64,000 nucleotides of DNA from Acidimicrobiales bacterium (GTDB taxonomy: Bacteria; Actinomycetota; Acidimicrobiia; Acidimicrobiales; MedAcidi-G1): the NCBI GenBank assembly GCA_014237715.1, contig JAAZZG010000004.1:1-64000 (forward strand), written 5' to 3'. This document shows, one piece after another, positions 50,128 to 59,628 of the stretch. The position numbers and the translations under genes are program-made. Under the pieces are notes generated by a model, which did not search any database, was not told the DNA's origin, and saw only the letters and a list, made by a program, of their open reading frames with translations. Positions within the stretch are counted from its first letter, which is position 1. The number at the start of each line of letters is the position of its first letter.

Positions 50128-52544
50128 TAGTTGCACGCCTCACAGGACTCGGGGTTCTCCAACGAGCAGGCCACGGCCTCCTCGTCGGAGAAGGTGGGCT
50201 TCTCGGCCGGTTCACCACCGCCGGTTGGGTCCGAGGGTCCGCCGGTGGTCGTCTTGTTGATCCGGGTGGCCGGTCGGGACCGCAGGTAGTAGGTGGTCTT
50301 CACACCAGACTTCCAGGCATGGAGGTACATGGAGCTGAGCTTGCCGATGGTCGGTGACTCCATGAACAGGTTTAGTGACTGGCTCTGGTCGATGTAGGCA
50401 CCCCGGGCCGCCGCCATGTCGATCAGCGATCGCATGGGCACTTCCCAAGCGGTGCGATAGACGTCTTTGAGGTCATCGGGCATGCCCTCGACGTCCTGGA
50501 TGGAGCCCTCCTCCGTCTTCACCCGGTTGGCCATGGTCTCGTTCCACAGGCCCCGCTGCTGAAGCTCGCGCACCAGATAGCGGTTGATCTGCATGAACTC
50601 GCCCGACAGGGTCTCGCGCTTGAATAGGTTGGAGACTTGGGGTTCGATGCACTCGCAGCAGCCAGCGATTGAGGCGATGGTGGCCGTCGGGGCGATGGCG
50701 ATGAGGAGCGAGTTGCGTAGGCCGTGCTCGGCGATCCGGGCCCTGAGGGTGTCCCAGCGGGCGGTGTCGGACGGAGCGACGCCCCACAGGTCGAACTGCA
50801 GGTCGCCCTTGGCGGCCCGGGTCAGTCCGTAGTTCTCGTGTGCGCCGGAGGCCTCGGCGAGTTCTGTCGACGCCCACAGGGCGTTGAAGTAGATCTCCTC
50901 GGATATTCGTGACGACAGGGCGCGGGCCTCTTCGGAGTCGAACGGCAGGCCGAGCTTGAAGAAGACGTCCTGGAGGCCCATGAGACCCATGCCGACCGGT
51001 CGCCACGCGGAGTTCGACGTCGACGCCTCGGGGGTCGGGTAGTAGTTGATGTCGATGACCCGGTCGAGGAACGGCACGGCCAGGCGAACCACCTCGGCCA
51101 GACGGTCGAAGTCGAAGGTTCCATCGGTCACGAGGGCTCCCAGGTTGACCGAGCCGAGGTTGCACACAGCGGTCTCGTCCTGGTCGGTGACCTCGAGGAT
51201 CTCGGTGCACAGGTTCGACAGATGGACGACACGGCCGTCGGTACCCGTTTGGTTGCACTTCAGGTTGGAGGCGTCCTTGAAGGTCATCCAGCCGTTGCCG
51301 GTCTGGGCCAGCGATCGCATCATCCGGCTGTAGAGCTCACGGGCCGGGATCTGGCGCTCGTAGATGCCTGCTTCTTCGGCCTTGAGGTAGGCGGACTCGA
51401 AGTCGGAGCCGTATAGGTCGGTGAGGTGCGGCACCTTCGCCGGGTCAAATAGCGACCACTGCCAGTCCTTCTCAACCCGTTCCATGAACAGGTCGGGAAT
51501 CCAGTTGGCCAGGTTCAGGTTGTGGGTTCGACGCTGCGGGTCGCCGGTGTTCTCCTTGAGGTCGAGGAAGTCCTCGATGTCGGAGTGCCAGGACTCGAGG
51601 TAGACGCACGCCGCGCCCTTGCGGCGACCTCCCTGGTTAACCGCTGCGACGGAACTGTCGAGGGTCTTGAGCCACGGAATGATGCCGTTTGACAGACCGT
51701 TGGTGCCCCGGATCAGCGAGCCCTTGGCGCGGATGCGGTGCCACGCCACACCGATGCCGCCTGCGAACTTCGAGAGCTTGGCGATGTCGGTGTAACGCTT
51801 GTAGATGCCGTCGAGGCTGTCCTCGGGCGAGTCCAGCAGGTAGCAACTGGACATCTGCGGATGGCTGGTGCCCGAGTTGAACAGCGTGGGGCTGGACGGC
51901 AGGTACGCCAGCGACGAGATGAGCCGGTAGAAGCGGATGGCCTCGTCGGGGCAGGTCGATAGACCGCAAGCCACACGCAGGAAGAAGTACTGCGGGGTCT
52001 CAATGACCATGCGGTTCTCCGGGTGGCGCAGGAGGTACCGGTCGTAGACGGTGCGAAGTCCGAAGAACTCGAACAGGTGATCGCGCTCGTCCTCGATGGT
52101 GTCGTTCAACTTGCGAGCGTTGGTGGCGACGAACTCGGCCACCTCGGTACCGATGAGGCCCTGCTCGACGCCCATGGCCACCGACTGCGAGAAGGAGTGG
52201 ATGTCCTGGTTGCGGACCTCCTTGTCGACCACCGTGGCCAGCAGGCGGGCGGCCAGACGAGAGTAGTTGGGCTCCTCGACGATGAAGGCCGCCGAGGTCC
52301 GGATGGACAACTCGTCGAGCTCCTCGGTGGTGGCGCCATCGCACAGGCCCGAGATGGTCCTAGTGGCCACCCGCATCGGATCGACGCCCGGTAGGCCATC
52401 GGCGCACCGTTCCACGGCTCGCACGATCTTGTTGACGTCGACCGCTTCCAGGTCGCCGTTGCGCTTTCGTACCCGCATGGTGGTGCTGGTGTTCTCGGTC
52501 GATTCGACGTCCGTGTCGCCGATCCGTTCATCCGTGAGTGCCAT
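50127..52544 (-). CDS. nrdA: Class I ribonucleotide reductase, large (catalytic) subunit
   Basis: An 805-residue catalytic subunit making dNDPs. An N-terminal ATP-cone (MRVRKRNGDLEAVDVNKIVRAVERCADG, about residues 23-110) provides dATP control. Active-site elements are MSSCYLLD (reducing Cys), NLCTEI (Asn/Cys/Glu with the thiyl Cys) and ETAVCNLGSVNLGAL. TATIASIAGCCECIEPQVSN follows and the C-terminal shuttle cysteines are in ENPESCEACN. A GAGG ribosome-binding site precedes the ATG, and a leader of roughly 160 bases separates it from a probable promoter at 52713-52742. It is co-transcribed with nrdB. Confidence 0.96.
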   Translation of the reverse strand: MALTDERIGDTDVESTENTSTTMRVRKRNGDLEAVDVNKIVRAVERCADGLPGVDPMRVATRTISGLCDGATTEELDELSIRTSAAFIVEEPNYSRLAARLLATVVDKEVRNQDIHSFSQSVAMGVEQGLIGTEVAEFVATNARKLNDTIEDERDHLFEFFGLRTVYDRYLLRHPENRMVIETPQYFFLRVACGLSTCPDEAIRFYRLISSLAYLPSSPTLFNSGTSHPQMSSCYLLDSPEDSLDGIYKRYTDIAKLSKFAGGIGVAWHRIRAKGSLIRGTNGLSNGIIPWLKTLDSSVAAVNQGGRRKGAACVYLESWHSDIEDFLDLKENTGDPQRRTHNLNLANWIPDLFMERVEKDWQWSLFDPAKVPHLTDLYGSDFESAYLKAEEAGIYERQIPARELYSRMMRSLAQTGNGWMTFKDASNLKCNQTGTDGRVVHLSNLCTEILEVTDQDETAVCNLGSVNLGALVTDGTFDFDRLAEVVRLAVPFLDRVIDINYYPTPEASTSNSAWRPVGMGLMGLQDVFFKLGLPFDSEEARALSSRISEEIYFNALWASTELAEASGAHENYGLTRAAKGDLQFDLWGVAPSDTARWDTLRARIAEHGLRNSLLIAIAPTATIASIAGCCECIEPQVSNLFKRETLSGEFMQINRYLVRELQQRGLWNETMANRVKTEEGSIQDVEGMPDDLKDVYRTAWEVPMRSLIDMAAARGAYIDQSQSLNLFMESPTIGKLSSMYLHAWKSGVKTTYYLRSRPATRINKTTTGGPSDPTGGGEPAEKPTFSDEEAVACSLENPESCEACN

Positions 52545-52712
52545 CTCGTGTCCTCTTCCCCGGTTCCCGCCGGTCGTCTCCTGAACCGTCCACCGTCGCC
52601 GGTGACCTGTCTCCTCGTTGTTCGGGCGATGGAGCGCGGCCTCCCATCTTGTAACCGTCCCGGTTGCTCGGGTCGGTAGAGGGTGGGCCGGGCACTTCCT
52701 CCCGGGACTTGA

Positions 52713-52742
52713 ATTGCACGCATGTAACTACAACCGTGTCAA
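52713..52742 (-). promoter_or_regulatory. Probable nrdAB promoter
   Basis: On the minus strand, a perfect -35 TTGACA (52737-52742) is followed after 18 bp by TGCAAT (52713-52718), a moderate -10. The spacer contains the short dyad TGTAGTTACA, which might serve a repressor such as NrdR, but it does not match the NrdR-box consensus well. Confidence 0.45.
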
Positions 52743-52872
52743 GTTATTCGTGCGGTCCGGACAGGATTTCTCGAGAGTCGCGCCACGGGTGGCCGGGAAA
52801 GGACGGAAACTGGGTGTATTCGCGCTCCGAGTGGTCGCCGCCCAGCGGCGGTCGGTGGGCCGCAGTCCGGCC

Positions 52873-52878
52873 TAGCGT
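52873..52878 (+). promoter_or_regulatory. Putative -10 (TAGCGT) of leaderless IPNS-like gene
   Basis: TAGCGT ends 7 bases before the GTG at 52886 and favours that start over many longer in-frame alternatives. Confidence 0.45.
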
Positions 52879-52885
52879 GTTGCCC

Positions 52886-53857
52886 GTGAGCCACTCCACC
52901 CCCATCCTCGACGTCGATCTCGTTGCATTCGAGAACGGTGACGAGGCAACCCGGCGAGCGGTGGTCGACGGGACGATGCGGAGCCTGGCCACCGGCTTCG
53001 TCTACGTACGCCATGACCTCTCCGAGAACCTTCTGGATGAGGCTTACGGTCGCCTGGCCGACTTCTTTGCCCTGCCCCGGGATCGCAAGGACCGCTACAC
53101 GGTGCCTGGCGCCAACGGCCAGACCGGGTACACCGGCCTCCTCGTGGAGACGGCGGCCATCTCCGACGTGCCCGATTGGAAGGAGATGCTCAACTGGAGT
53201 GCCCCGGTTCCCGAGGGGCATCCGTTGAGGAAGCGCTTCCCTCATCGGTATGGCGAACAGGTGCTTCCCGATGAGGATCTGCCGGGCACCACCGAACTGC
53301 TCATGGCGTTCCACGAGGCCACGCTCGGTCTGCAGTGTCGGGTGCTGCGGATCCTGGCCGTGGGTCTCGGTGTCCACGAGAGCTACTTCGACGTGATGCT
53401 GAACGACGGTGCCGCACTGACCCGGGCCCTGCATTACCCGTCCATGGACGCCGCCCCCGGCGACGAGCACGTGTGGGCGGCCGAGCACGGAGACATCAAC
53501 CTCATCACAGCGCTACCGCGGGCCACGGCTCCCGGTCTGCAGGTCAAGGTGGACGATTCTTGGGTGGACGCTTCGCCGCCGGACGGCCACCTCATCGTCA
53601 ACACCGGGATCATGCTGGATCACCTGACCAACGGGGTGATCCCGCCGGGCATCCACCGGGTAGTGGCCAACGGCCCGGGCGAACGTCATTCGGTGGTGCA
53701 GTTCTGCCACCCCACGCCGTGGACCATGTTGGCGCCCATCCCGACATGTGTGACGCCGGATAATCCGCTCCGCTATCCGACGATCACTGCGTCTGACCGG
53801 CTGGAACAGGTGATCTGGGAGATCAACCTCGTGGAGTCAGGTCGCCGGCTCGACTGA
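52886..53857 (+). CDS. Isopenicillin N synthase-like Fe(II)/2-oxoglutarate dioxygenase
   Basis: A 323-residue protein of the IPNS/2OG-FeII oxygenase family. N-terminal DIOX_N region: PILDVDLVAFENGDE and LATGFVYVRHDLSENLLDEAYGRLADFFALPRDRKDRY. Iron ligands are His and Asp of AAEHGDINLITALP and the distal His of GIHRVVANG. The 2OG carboxylate ligand pattern RxS is RHSVVQF. Plant and bacterial relatives hydroxylate or desaturate small molecules; the substrate is unknown. It is divergent from nrdA and convergent with ileS, 30 bp between stops. Confidence 0.88.
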   Translation: MSHSTPILDVDLVAFENGDEATRRAVVDGTMRSLATGFVYVRHDLSENLLDEAYGRLADFFALPRDRKDRYTVPGANGQTGYTGLLVETAAISDVPDWKEMLNWSAPVPEGHPLRKRFPHRYGEQVLPDEDLPGTTELLMAFHEATLGLQCRVLRILAVGLGVHESYFDVMLNDGAALTRALHYPSMDAAPGDEHVWAAEHGDINLITALPRATAPGLQVKVDDSWVDASPPDGHLIVNTGIMLDHLTNGVIPPGIHRVVANGPGERHSVVQFCHPTPWTMLAPIPTCVTPDNPLRYPTITASDRLEQVIWEINLVESGRRLD

Positions 53858-53887
53858 GAGCCCGCACGCTTCCGGATGGTGCGCGGT

Positions 53888-56800
53888 TCAGGCGACGGTG
53901 AGTGAGAACTGGAGCTGGGCGCCCTCGACGGTCACTGTGGTCGCTTCGCCGTCTGGGCTGCCAGCCGGGTGGCCGTAGACGATGTCGACGGCCAGGACCT
54001 GACCGGCCACATGGGCCTCATGGATGCGGATTGCGTCGAGCACCGCCTCGTCGCCGTCGACCGTCAGTTGGATGCGGTCGGTGACCACCAGATCGGCGTC
54101 GCGTCGGGCTTGCTGGACGTGGCGGACCACGTCACGGGCCAGGCCCTCACAGGTCAGTTCGTCGGTCACTTCGGTATCGAGCACGACGACGGCGTCGCCA
54201 CTACCCAACGCTCCGGCCGTAACCCCCTCGGGTGACTCGACACCCAACTCGAACTCGTCGGCGGCCAGCACGTGGCCGGCCACGGTCACCGTCCCATCGT
54301 CGTTGCGGACGTAGTCGCCGGACCGGGCTTTGGCGAACACTGACTGGACATCGCCGCCGAGGCGGGGTCCGAGGGCCCGCCCGTCAGGGCGGAGCACGAA
54401 CCGGGCATGGGATTCCAGGTCGTCGGTCAGGTGCACGGCCTTCACGTTGACTTCGTCGACCAGCAGGTCGAGCAGGTCAGCGAGCGTCTCGCTGTCGGTG
54501 CCGGCCACCGTCAACGACGACAGGGGAAGCCGCACCCGGAGACCGTGGTCCTCGCGGAGTCGAAGGGCTGTCGAGGCCACATCACGGAGGCGGTCCATCC
54601 GGTCCACCAGATGGGGGTCCGACGGGAGGTCCATGGCATCAGGCCAGTCCTGGAGGTGGACGCTGGTCGAGCCACCAGTCAGGCCGGTGTGGATCTCCTC
54701 GGCCACCATGGGCAAGAACGGGGCGGCGACTCGACAGAGGGTGACGAGCACCGTGTAGAGGGTGTCGTGTGCGTCGCGCTTGCCGATGGCCTCGTCGGTG
54801 TCGGCCGTCGGGTCGGTGGCCGCCCGGGCCCAGAAGCGGTCACGGCTGCGTCGGATGTACCAGTTGTTGAGGGCGTCGAGGAACCCCTGGATCTCGGCGG
54901 TGGCTCCGGGTAGGTCGTAGGCGTCCATCCGGTCCTGCACTGACTCGACGAGGCGGCGGGTCTTGGCCAGCAGGTACCGGTCGAGCAGGTGGGTGGAGTC
55001 GGTCCGCATGGTGGCCGAGTGGCCGTCGACGTTCGCGTACAGCGTGAAGAAGGAGTAGGCGTTCCAGACGGGCAGCAGCACCTGGCGCACCACATCGTCG
55101 ATCCCGCTGTCGGTGATGCGAAGGTCGCCACCCCGGACGATGTTGGACGACATCAGGTACCAGCGCAGGGCATCGGCGCCTTGGGCCTCGAAGATGGCCG
55201 CCGGTTCGGTGTAGTTGCGGTACTTCTTGGAGAGCTTTGCCCCGTCCTCGGCCAGCAGGATCCCGTGGCAGATGACGTTTTGGAAGGCCGGTCGGTCGAA
55301 CAGGGCGGTGGCCAGCACGTGGAGGGTGTAGAACCAGCCGCGCGTCTGGTTGATGTACTCGACAATGAAGTCGGCCGGGAAGTGCTCCTCGAAGCGCTCT
55401 CGGTTCTCGAACGGGTAGTGGAGTTGGGCGAACGGCATGGAGCCCGACTCGAACCAGCAGTCGAGCACCTCGGGCACCCGACGCATGGTGGAACGGCCGG
55501 TCGGGTCGTCCGGGTTGGGTCGGGTCAGGTCATCGATGAACGGGCGGTGCAGATCGTCGGGCCGCACCCCGAAGTCTTGTTCGATCTCGTCGAGGCTGCC
55601 GTACACGTCGATGCGGGGGTAGTCGGGATCATCGCTGCGCCACACCGGGATGGGTGAGCCCCAGAAGCGGTTCCGACTGATGGACCAGTCGCGGGCGCCG
55701 TCCAGCCACATGCCGAAGCGACCGTCGCGGATGTGGTCAGGGACCCAGTTGATCTCGGCGTTGGTGGCCAGCATCCGTTCGCGTAGGTCGGTGACCTTCA
55801 CGTACCACGACGAAATAGCCTTGTAGATGATCGGCGTGTCGGTGCGCCAGCAGTGCGGGTAGTTGTGTTCGTAGGTGTCGTGGCGGACGACGCGGCCCGC
55901 CTCTTTGAGGTGGCGGATGATGTCCGGATTGGCTTCGAAGACATTCTGGCCGGCCCACTGGGCGACGTCGTCGGTGAATCGGCCCTGGTCATCGACGGGC
56001 ACGACCCGGCCGATGGGGATATCGGCGGCCTCGCAGGTCACCTGATCGTCCTCGCCGAACCCGGGGGCCATGTGGACAACGCCGGTGCCGTCGCCGGCAT
56101 CCACGAAGTCAGCGGCGAGGATCCGGAAGGCATCGGTTCGGTCGGCGAAGAAGTCGAACAGCGGGGTGTAGGTACGTCCAACCAGGTCGCGGCCCGTGCA
56201 GGTCCCGACTTCGGTGGTGTCCTCGAGCTGGGCGGCGTAGCGCTCGGCGGCGGCTGTGCCGATGACTAGCACGGTGCCGTCGGCGTCGACCTGCAACGAG
56301 TAGTCGACATCGGGACCCACGGCGAGAGCCAGGTTCGACGGCAGGGTCCACGGCGTGGTCGTCCAGGCCAGGATCCGCATGGGGCCCGGGTCACCCTCGG
56401 CCGGATCCAGGTCGAATGCCACGGTGATGGCCGGGTCCTGGCGGGGCCGAGTGGCGTCGTCGAGGCGGATTTCGAAGTTGGACAGTGGGGTCTCGGCACC
56501 CCACGAGTAGGGCATGACCCGGAACGCCTCGTAGATGAGGCCCTTGTCCCAGAGTTGCTTGAACGCCCACATGACCGACTCCATGTAGTCGGGGTCCATG
56601 GTCTTGTAATCGTCCTCGAAGTCGACCCACCGGGCCTGCCGGGTGACCGTCTTCTCCCATTCCCCGGTGTATCGCAGGACCGACTGGCGGCATTGGGCGT
56701 TGAAGCGGTCGATGCCGTATTCGATGATGTCGGCCCGGCCGGCGACCGGGAGTTCCTTCTCGGCCTCCATCTCGGCGGGCAGGCCGTGGCAGTCCCAGCC

Positions 56801-57058
56801 GAAGCGACGGTCGACCCGGTGGCCCCGCATGGTCTGGTAGCGGGGGACAACGTCTTTTACGTAGCCGGTCAACAGGTGTCCATGGTGGGGCAGGCCGTTG
56901 GCGAACGGGGGGCCATCGTAGAAGACGTACTCCGTCTCGACGGGGCGGGCGTCGACGGAGGCCAGGAAGGTGCCGTCGGTAGCCCAGCGGGCCAGCACGC
57001 GGTCCTCGATGGCCGGGAAGTCGGGTCGGCCCACTTCTGGGTAGGGGGTGTCGCTCAT
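53888..57058 (-). CDS. ileS: Isoleucyl-tRNA synthetase, eukaryote-like type 2
   Basis: A 1056-residue class I synthetase. The HIGH motif reads GLPHHGHLL, followed by RVDRRFGWDCHGLPAEMEAEK; the KMSKS motif is AKLSKKYRN. The WDCHGLP block and the long C-terminal region without a zinc finger mark the type 2 (eukaryote/archaea-like) IleRS, which is common in actinobacteria and often less sensitive to mupirocin. A CP1 editing domain lies between the two motifs. Seventy-three bases separate it from the acyl-CoA ligase upstream, too short for a T-box; a TAGCCT hexamer 10 bases before the ATG may be its own -10. Confidence 0.96.
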   Translation of the reverse strand: MSDTPYPEVGRPDFPAIEDRVLARWATDGTFLASVDARPVETEYVFYDGPPFANGLPHHGHLLTGYVKDVVPRYQTMRGHRVDRRFGWDCHGLPAEMEAEKELPVAGRADIIEYGIDRFNAQCRQSVLRYTGEWEKTVTRQARWVDFEDDYKTMDPDYMESVMWAFKQLWDKGLIYEAFRVMPYSWGAETPLSNFEIRLDDATRPRQDPAITVAFDLDPAEGDPGPMRILAWTTTPWTLPSNLALAVGPDVDYSLQVDADGTVLVIGTAAAERYAAQLEDTTEVGTCTGRDLVGRTYTPLFDFFADRTDAFRILAADFVDAGDGTGVVHMAPGFGEDDQVTCEAADIPIGRVVPVDDQGRFTDDVAQWAGQNVFEANPDIIRHLKEAGRVVRHDTYEHNYPHCWRTDTPIIYKAISSWYVKVTDLRERMLATNAEINWVPDHIRDGRFGMWLDGARDWSISRNRFWGSPIPVWRSDDPDYPRIDVYGSLDEIEQDFGVRPDDLHRPFIDDLTRPNPDDPTGRSTMRRVPEVLDCWFESGSMPFAQLHYPFENRERFEEHFPADFIVEYINQTRGWFYTLHVLATALFDRPAFQNVICHGILLAEDGAKLSKKYRNYTEPAAIFEAQGADALRWYLMSSNIVRGGDLRITDSGIDDVVRQVLLPVWNAYSFFTLYANVDGHSATMRTDSTHLLDRYLLAKTRRLVESVQDRMDAYDLPGATAEIQGFLDALNNWYIRRSRDRFWARAATDPTADTDEAIGKRDAHDTLYTVLVTLCRVAAPFLPMVAEEIHTGLTGGSTSVHLQDWPDAMDLPSDPHLVDRMDRLRDVASTALRLREDHGLRVRLPLSSLTVAGTDSETLADLLDLLVDEVNVKAVHLTDDLESHARFVLRPDGRALGPRLGGDVQSVFAKARSGDYVRNDDGTVTVAGHVLAADEFELGVESPEGVTAGALGSGDAVVVLDTEVTDELTCEGLARDVVRHVQQARRDADLVVTDRIQLTVDGDEAVLDAIRIHEAHVAGQVLAVDIVYGHPAGSPDGEATTVTVEGAQLQFSLTVA

Positions 57059-57068
57059 GACCGGGCTG

Positions 57069-57074
57069 AGGCTA
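57069..57074 (-). promoter_or_regulatory. Possible -10 (TAGCCT) of ileS
   Basis: TAGCCT on the minus strand ends 10 bases before the ileS ATG. The spacing is longer than for the other leaderless candidates, so the call is weaker. Confidence 0.3.
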
Positions 57075-57131
57075 CCGGCGCGGTCCGGGGCAGTCGGGCC
57101 TGTCGGGTGGCCGGGCCTGGGCCGCGCCGGC

Positions 57132-58751
57132 TCAGCGGTCGTGCAGGGCGGCGGCCCGGTCCCGGAGTTTGTACTTGAGCACCTTGCCGCTGGCGTTCAT
57201 CGGCAGGTGATCGACCACCACCACCAGACGGGGAACCTTGTAGTTGGCCATGGCGTCGCGACACCAGGCCACGATCTGGTCGGGATCGGGTCCGTCGTCG
57301 ACACCGCGGTCGGGTGCAGCGATGACGAAGGCTGCGCCGACCTCGCCCATGCGCTCGTCAGGGACGCCAACCACGGCGACCTGGGCAATGGCCGGATGGT
57401 CGAGCATCAGGTGCTCGACCTCAGCGGGATACACGTTGAACCCGCCGTTGATGAACATGTCCTTCACTCGGTCGGTGATGTCGAGATAGCCGTGGGCGTC
57501 CATCACCCCGATGTCGCCGGTGTGGAGCCACCCGTCGGCGTCGATGGCCTCGGCGGTCTGCTCGGGCGAATCCAGGTAGCCGACCATCACGTTGTAGCCC
57601 CGGACGACGACCTCACCCGGTGTGCCGGGAGGACACTCGGCGCCGTCGGCGTCGACGATCCGGACCTCGACGTCGTCGATAGCCCGACCTGAGGTGCTGG
57701 CGATCGTCACCGGGTCGTCATCGTGGCGACACATGGTGGCGATGCCCGATGCCTCAGTGAGTCCGTAGCCGGTGACCACCTTCTCGAATCCGAGCCGCTC
57801 GCGCATGTCGTGGATCATCTGGACGGGGATGGCCGCAGCACCGGTCACCGCCAGTCGCAACGACGAAAGGTCGAGGGCGTTGGCATCGGGATGGCTGAGG
57901 ATCGTCTGGTAGATGGCCGGCGGGCCGGGGAGCATGGTGATGCGCTCCTCGGCCACCCGGCGCATGACCGACGGGACGTCAAACACCAGGTGCGGCACGA
58001 GGGTCACGCCCTTCATGAGGCAGGCCAGGATCCCTGAGTTGAGGCCGAAGGCGTGGAAGAACGGGTTGACGACCAGGTAGCGGTCGCCCTCCTCGAGACC
58101 GATTACGTCGCTCCATGACAGGAATGCCCGGCAGATGGCCTCGTGGCGGAGCATGGCGCCCTTGGGGGCGCCGGTCGTACCCGAGGTGAACATGATGTGA
58201 CACAGGTCGTCGCCGGTCACCGCGGCGGAGCGTTCGGCCCGGTCAGCATCATCGACGGTGTCTCCGGCGGCCAGAAAGTCGTCCCAGGCGGTGCTGCATT
58301 CGGGCACGTCGCCACGGAGCACGATCACCTCGTCGAGGTGCGGGAGCAGGTCGGAGAGTTCGGTGGATCCCTCCACGACCTCGTTCAGCAGGGCCACGTA
58401 GTCGGTGCCGAGGAAGTCGGTGACGGTGAACAGGATCCGGGCTGACGACTGGGCCAGCAGGTCGACCGCCTCACGGCCCTTGAAGCGGGTATTGACCGGG
58501 ACGAGGACGGCGCCGACACAGTGGGCACCGAGCGCGGCGACGGCCCATTCGGCGAGGTTGGGGGCCCACACGGCGATCCGGTCGCCGGGTTGGACGTCGT
58601 GGCCCATGAAGGCCCGGGCCGCGGCGTGGATCTGATCCCGGTACTGGGTGAACGTCCAGCGTCGGTCTTCGTCGACGAAGGCCTCATTGTCGCCGAAGCG
58701 GATCGCCGCGTCGTCGACTAGTTGGGGAATGGTGGACCAGGGGGCGTTCAC
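57132..58751 (-). CDS. Acyl-CoA synthetase (AMP-dependent ligase, FadD-like)
   Basis: A 539-residue ANL-family ligase: P-loop IMFTSGTTGAPKGAM, VVTGYGLTEASGIATM, GWLHTGDIGVMDAHGYLDITDRVKDMFINGGFNVYPAEVE, and the C-terminal Lys in NASGKVLKYKLRD. It resembles actinobacterial FadD enzymes acting on medium-chain or ring-derived acids. Its GTG start overlaps the stop of the upstream PhyH dioxygenase gene (GTGA), so ligase and dioxygenase are made together. In phytanic acid alpha-oxidation the acid is activated to CoA before PhyH hydroxylates it, so a similar pairing is plausible here. The real substrate is unknown. Confidence 0.92.
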   Translation of the reverse strand: MNAPWSTIPQLVDDAAIRFGDNEAFVDEDRRWTFTQYRDQIHAAARAFMGHDVQPGDRIAVWAPNLAEWAVAALGAHCVGAVLVPVNTRFKGREAVDLLAQSSARILFTVTDFLGTDYVALLNEVVEGSTELSDLLPHLDEVIVLRGDVPECSTAWDDFLAAGDTVDDADRAERSAAVTGDDLCHIMFTSGTTGAPKGAMLRHEAICRAFLSWSDVIGLEEGDRYLVVNPFFHAFGLNSGILACLMKGVTLVPHLVFDVPSVMRRVAEERITMLPGPPAIYQTILSHPDANALDLSSLRLAVTGAAAIPVQMIHDMRERLGFEKVVTGYGLTEASGIATMCRHDDDPVTIASTSGRAIDDVEVRIVDADGAECPPGTPGEVVVRGYNVMVGYLDSPEQTAEAIDADGWLHTGDIGVMDAHGYLDITDRVKDMFINGGFNVYPAEVEHLMLDHPAIAQVAVVGVPDERMGEVGAAFVIAAPDRGVDDGPDPDQIVAWCRDAMANYKVPRLVVVVDHLPMNASGKVLKYKLRDRAAALHDR

Positions 58752-59617
58752 CGTGCCGACCCTACGGTCCGCCTCCAGACCACCGGACAACCGGGATGGT
58801 CGACCACCTGGTCACCGGATCGGACCTGATCATGGTGGGCCTTGGTGGGGACGCCCGGACGGAGCTGGTAGCGAACGTCGTTGCCGCAGTACCGGACCGA
58901 CACGGCCCGTCGGCGAGACGTGGTCGAGCGGTTGGGGCCGGCGCCGTGGAGGGTGGCGGCGTGGTGGACGACGACGTCGCCCGGCTGGACGACGAAACGT
59001 ATGAGGCGGGGGTCGTCAACGTCGATGGTGGGGACCGGTGTGCCCTCGGCGCCGGGGAGGGGTTCGTCGGACACGAACCAGTTTGGGCGGTGAACGAGGC
59101 CTGATCGGTGCGAGCCGCGGAGGTAGGCCACGGCGCCCGTCTCGACGGTCACCGGGTCGAGCGGAACCCAGGTAGTGCAGATGCGGTCACCGTCGAGATG
59201 GAAGTAGCCGAGGTCCTGGTGGAGGGCCGTGGTCTCGGCGGTGCCGGGTTCCTTGACCAGCACCGAGTCCTCGTAGAGATGGATGCGTTCGGCGTCCATC
59301 AGGGCGGCGGCGATGGCCGGAAGGGGCGAGGCGGTGGCAAAGGCGGCGAAGGCCGGGTCGTGGAGCCAGTGGTCGACACCCGACAGAAAGCGACCCGGGC
59401 CGGTGGAATGGGGCGGCGTATCGGTCACGGCGGCTCGGAGCGCCGTCATATCGGTGGTGATCACCGGGTCGGTGATCGTGGCCTCCACCGGTTCGACGAG
59501 GAGTTCGACCCACTCGTTGGGGAGGATGGCCGGGAGGTGGACGACGCCGTCGCGCGCAAAGGCGTCGATCTCGTCATCGGTGACCGGCCGGAACGGCTCG
59601 GAGGTGGGGCCCGACAT
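58748..59617 (-). CDS. Phytanoyl-CoA dioxygenase (PhyH) family protein
   Basis: A 289-residue Fe(II)/2OG oxygenase: VTDDEIDAFARDGVVHLPAILP at the N-terminus, VLVKEPGTAETTALHQDLGYF with the HxD iron motif (His-Gln-Asp), and the distal His and Arg region VVHHAATLHGAGPNRSTTSRRRAVSVRYCG. It is translationally coupled to a FadD-like ligase, which suggests it hydroxylates a CoA-activated acid. It begins 11 bp after the stop of the Glu/Ala-repeat gene. It is a second family member besides the truncated gene at the left edge; the two are not close copies. Confidence 0.9.
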   Translation of the reverse strand: MSGPTSEPFRPVTDDEIDAFARDGVVHLPAILPNEWVELLVEPVEATITDPVITTDMTALRAAVTDTPPHSTGPGRFLSGVDHWLHDPAFAAFATASPLPAIAAALMDAERIHLYEDSVLVKEPGTAETTALHQDLGYFHLDGDRICTTWVPLDPVTVETGAVAYLRGSHRSGLVHRPNWFVSDEPLPGAEGTPVPTIDVDDPRLIRFVVQPGDVVVHHAATLHGAGPNRSTTSRRRAVSVRYCGNDVRYQLRPGVPTKAHHDQVRSGDQVVDHPGCPVVWRRTVGSAR

Positions 59618-59628
59618 GGGGCCGGGTG

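Larger units (their letters stand above)
52545..52885. other. 341-bp divergent intergenic region between nrdA and the IPNS-like gene
   Basis: It contains, from left to right, the nrdA leader (about 160 bases, with a GAGG site near the ATG), the nrdA promoter at 52713-52742, about 130 bp with no recognisable element, and the -10-like hexamer of the IPNS-like gene. The leader shows no convincing cobalamin riboswitch core. I find no tRNA or small ORF that stands out. Confidence 0.6.

Noticed and set aside
52545-52712. A cobalamin riboswitch in the nrdA leader (a TCAGGAGAC...CCGGC stretch recalls the B12 box).
   Set aside because: The remaining conserved core of the cobalamin element is missing and the resemblance is only a few bases.
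57059-57131. A T-box riboswitch upstream of ileS, common in actinobacteria.
   Set aside because: Only 73 bases separate ileS from the upstream gene and no AG-bulge/T-box sequence or stem I is visible.
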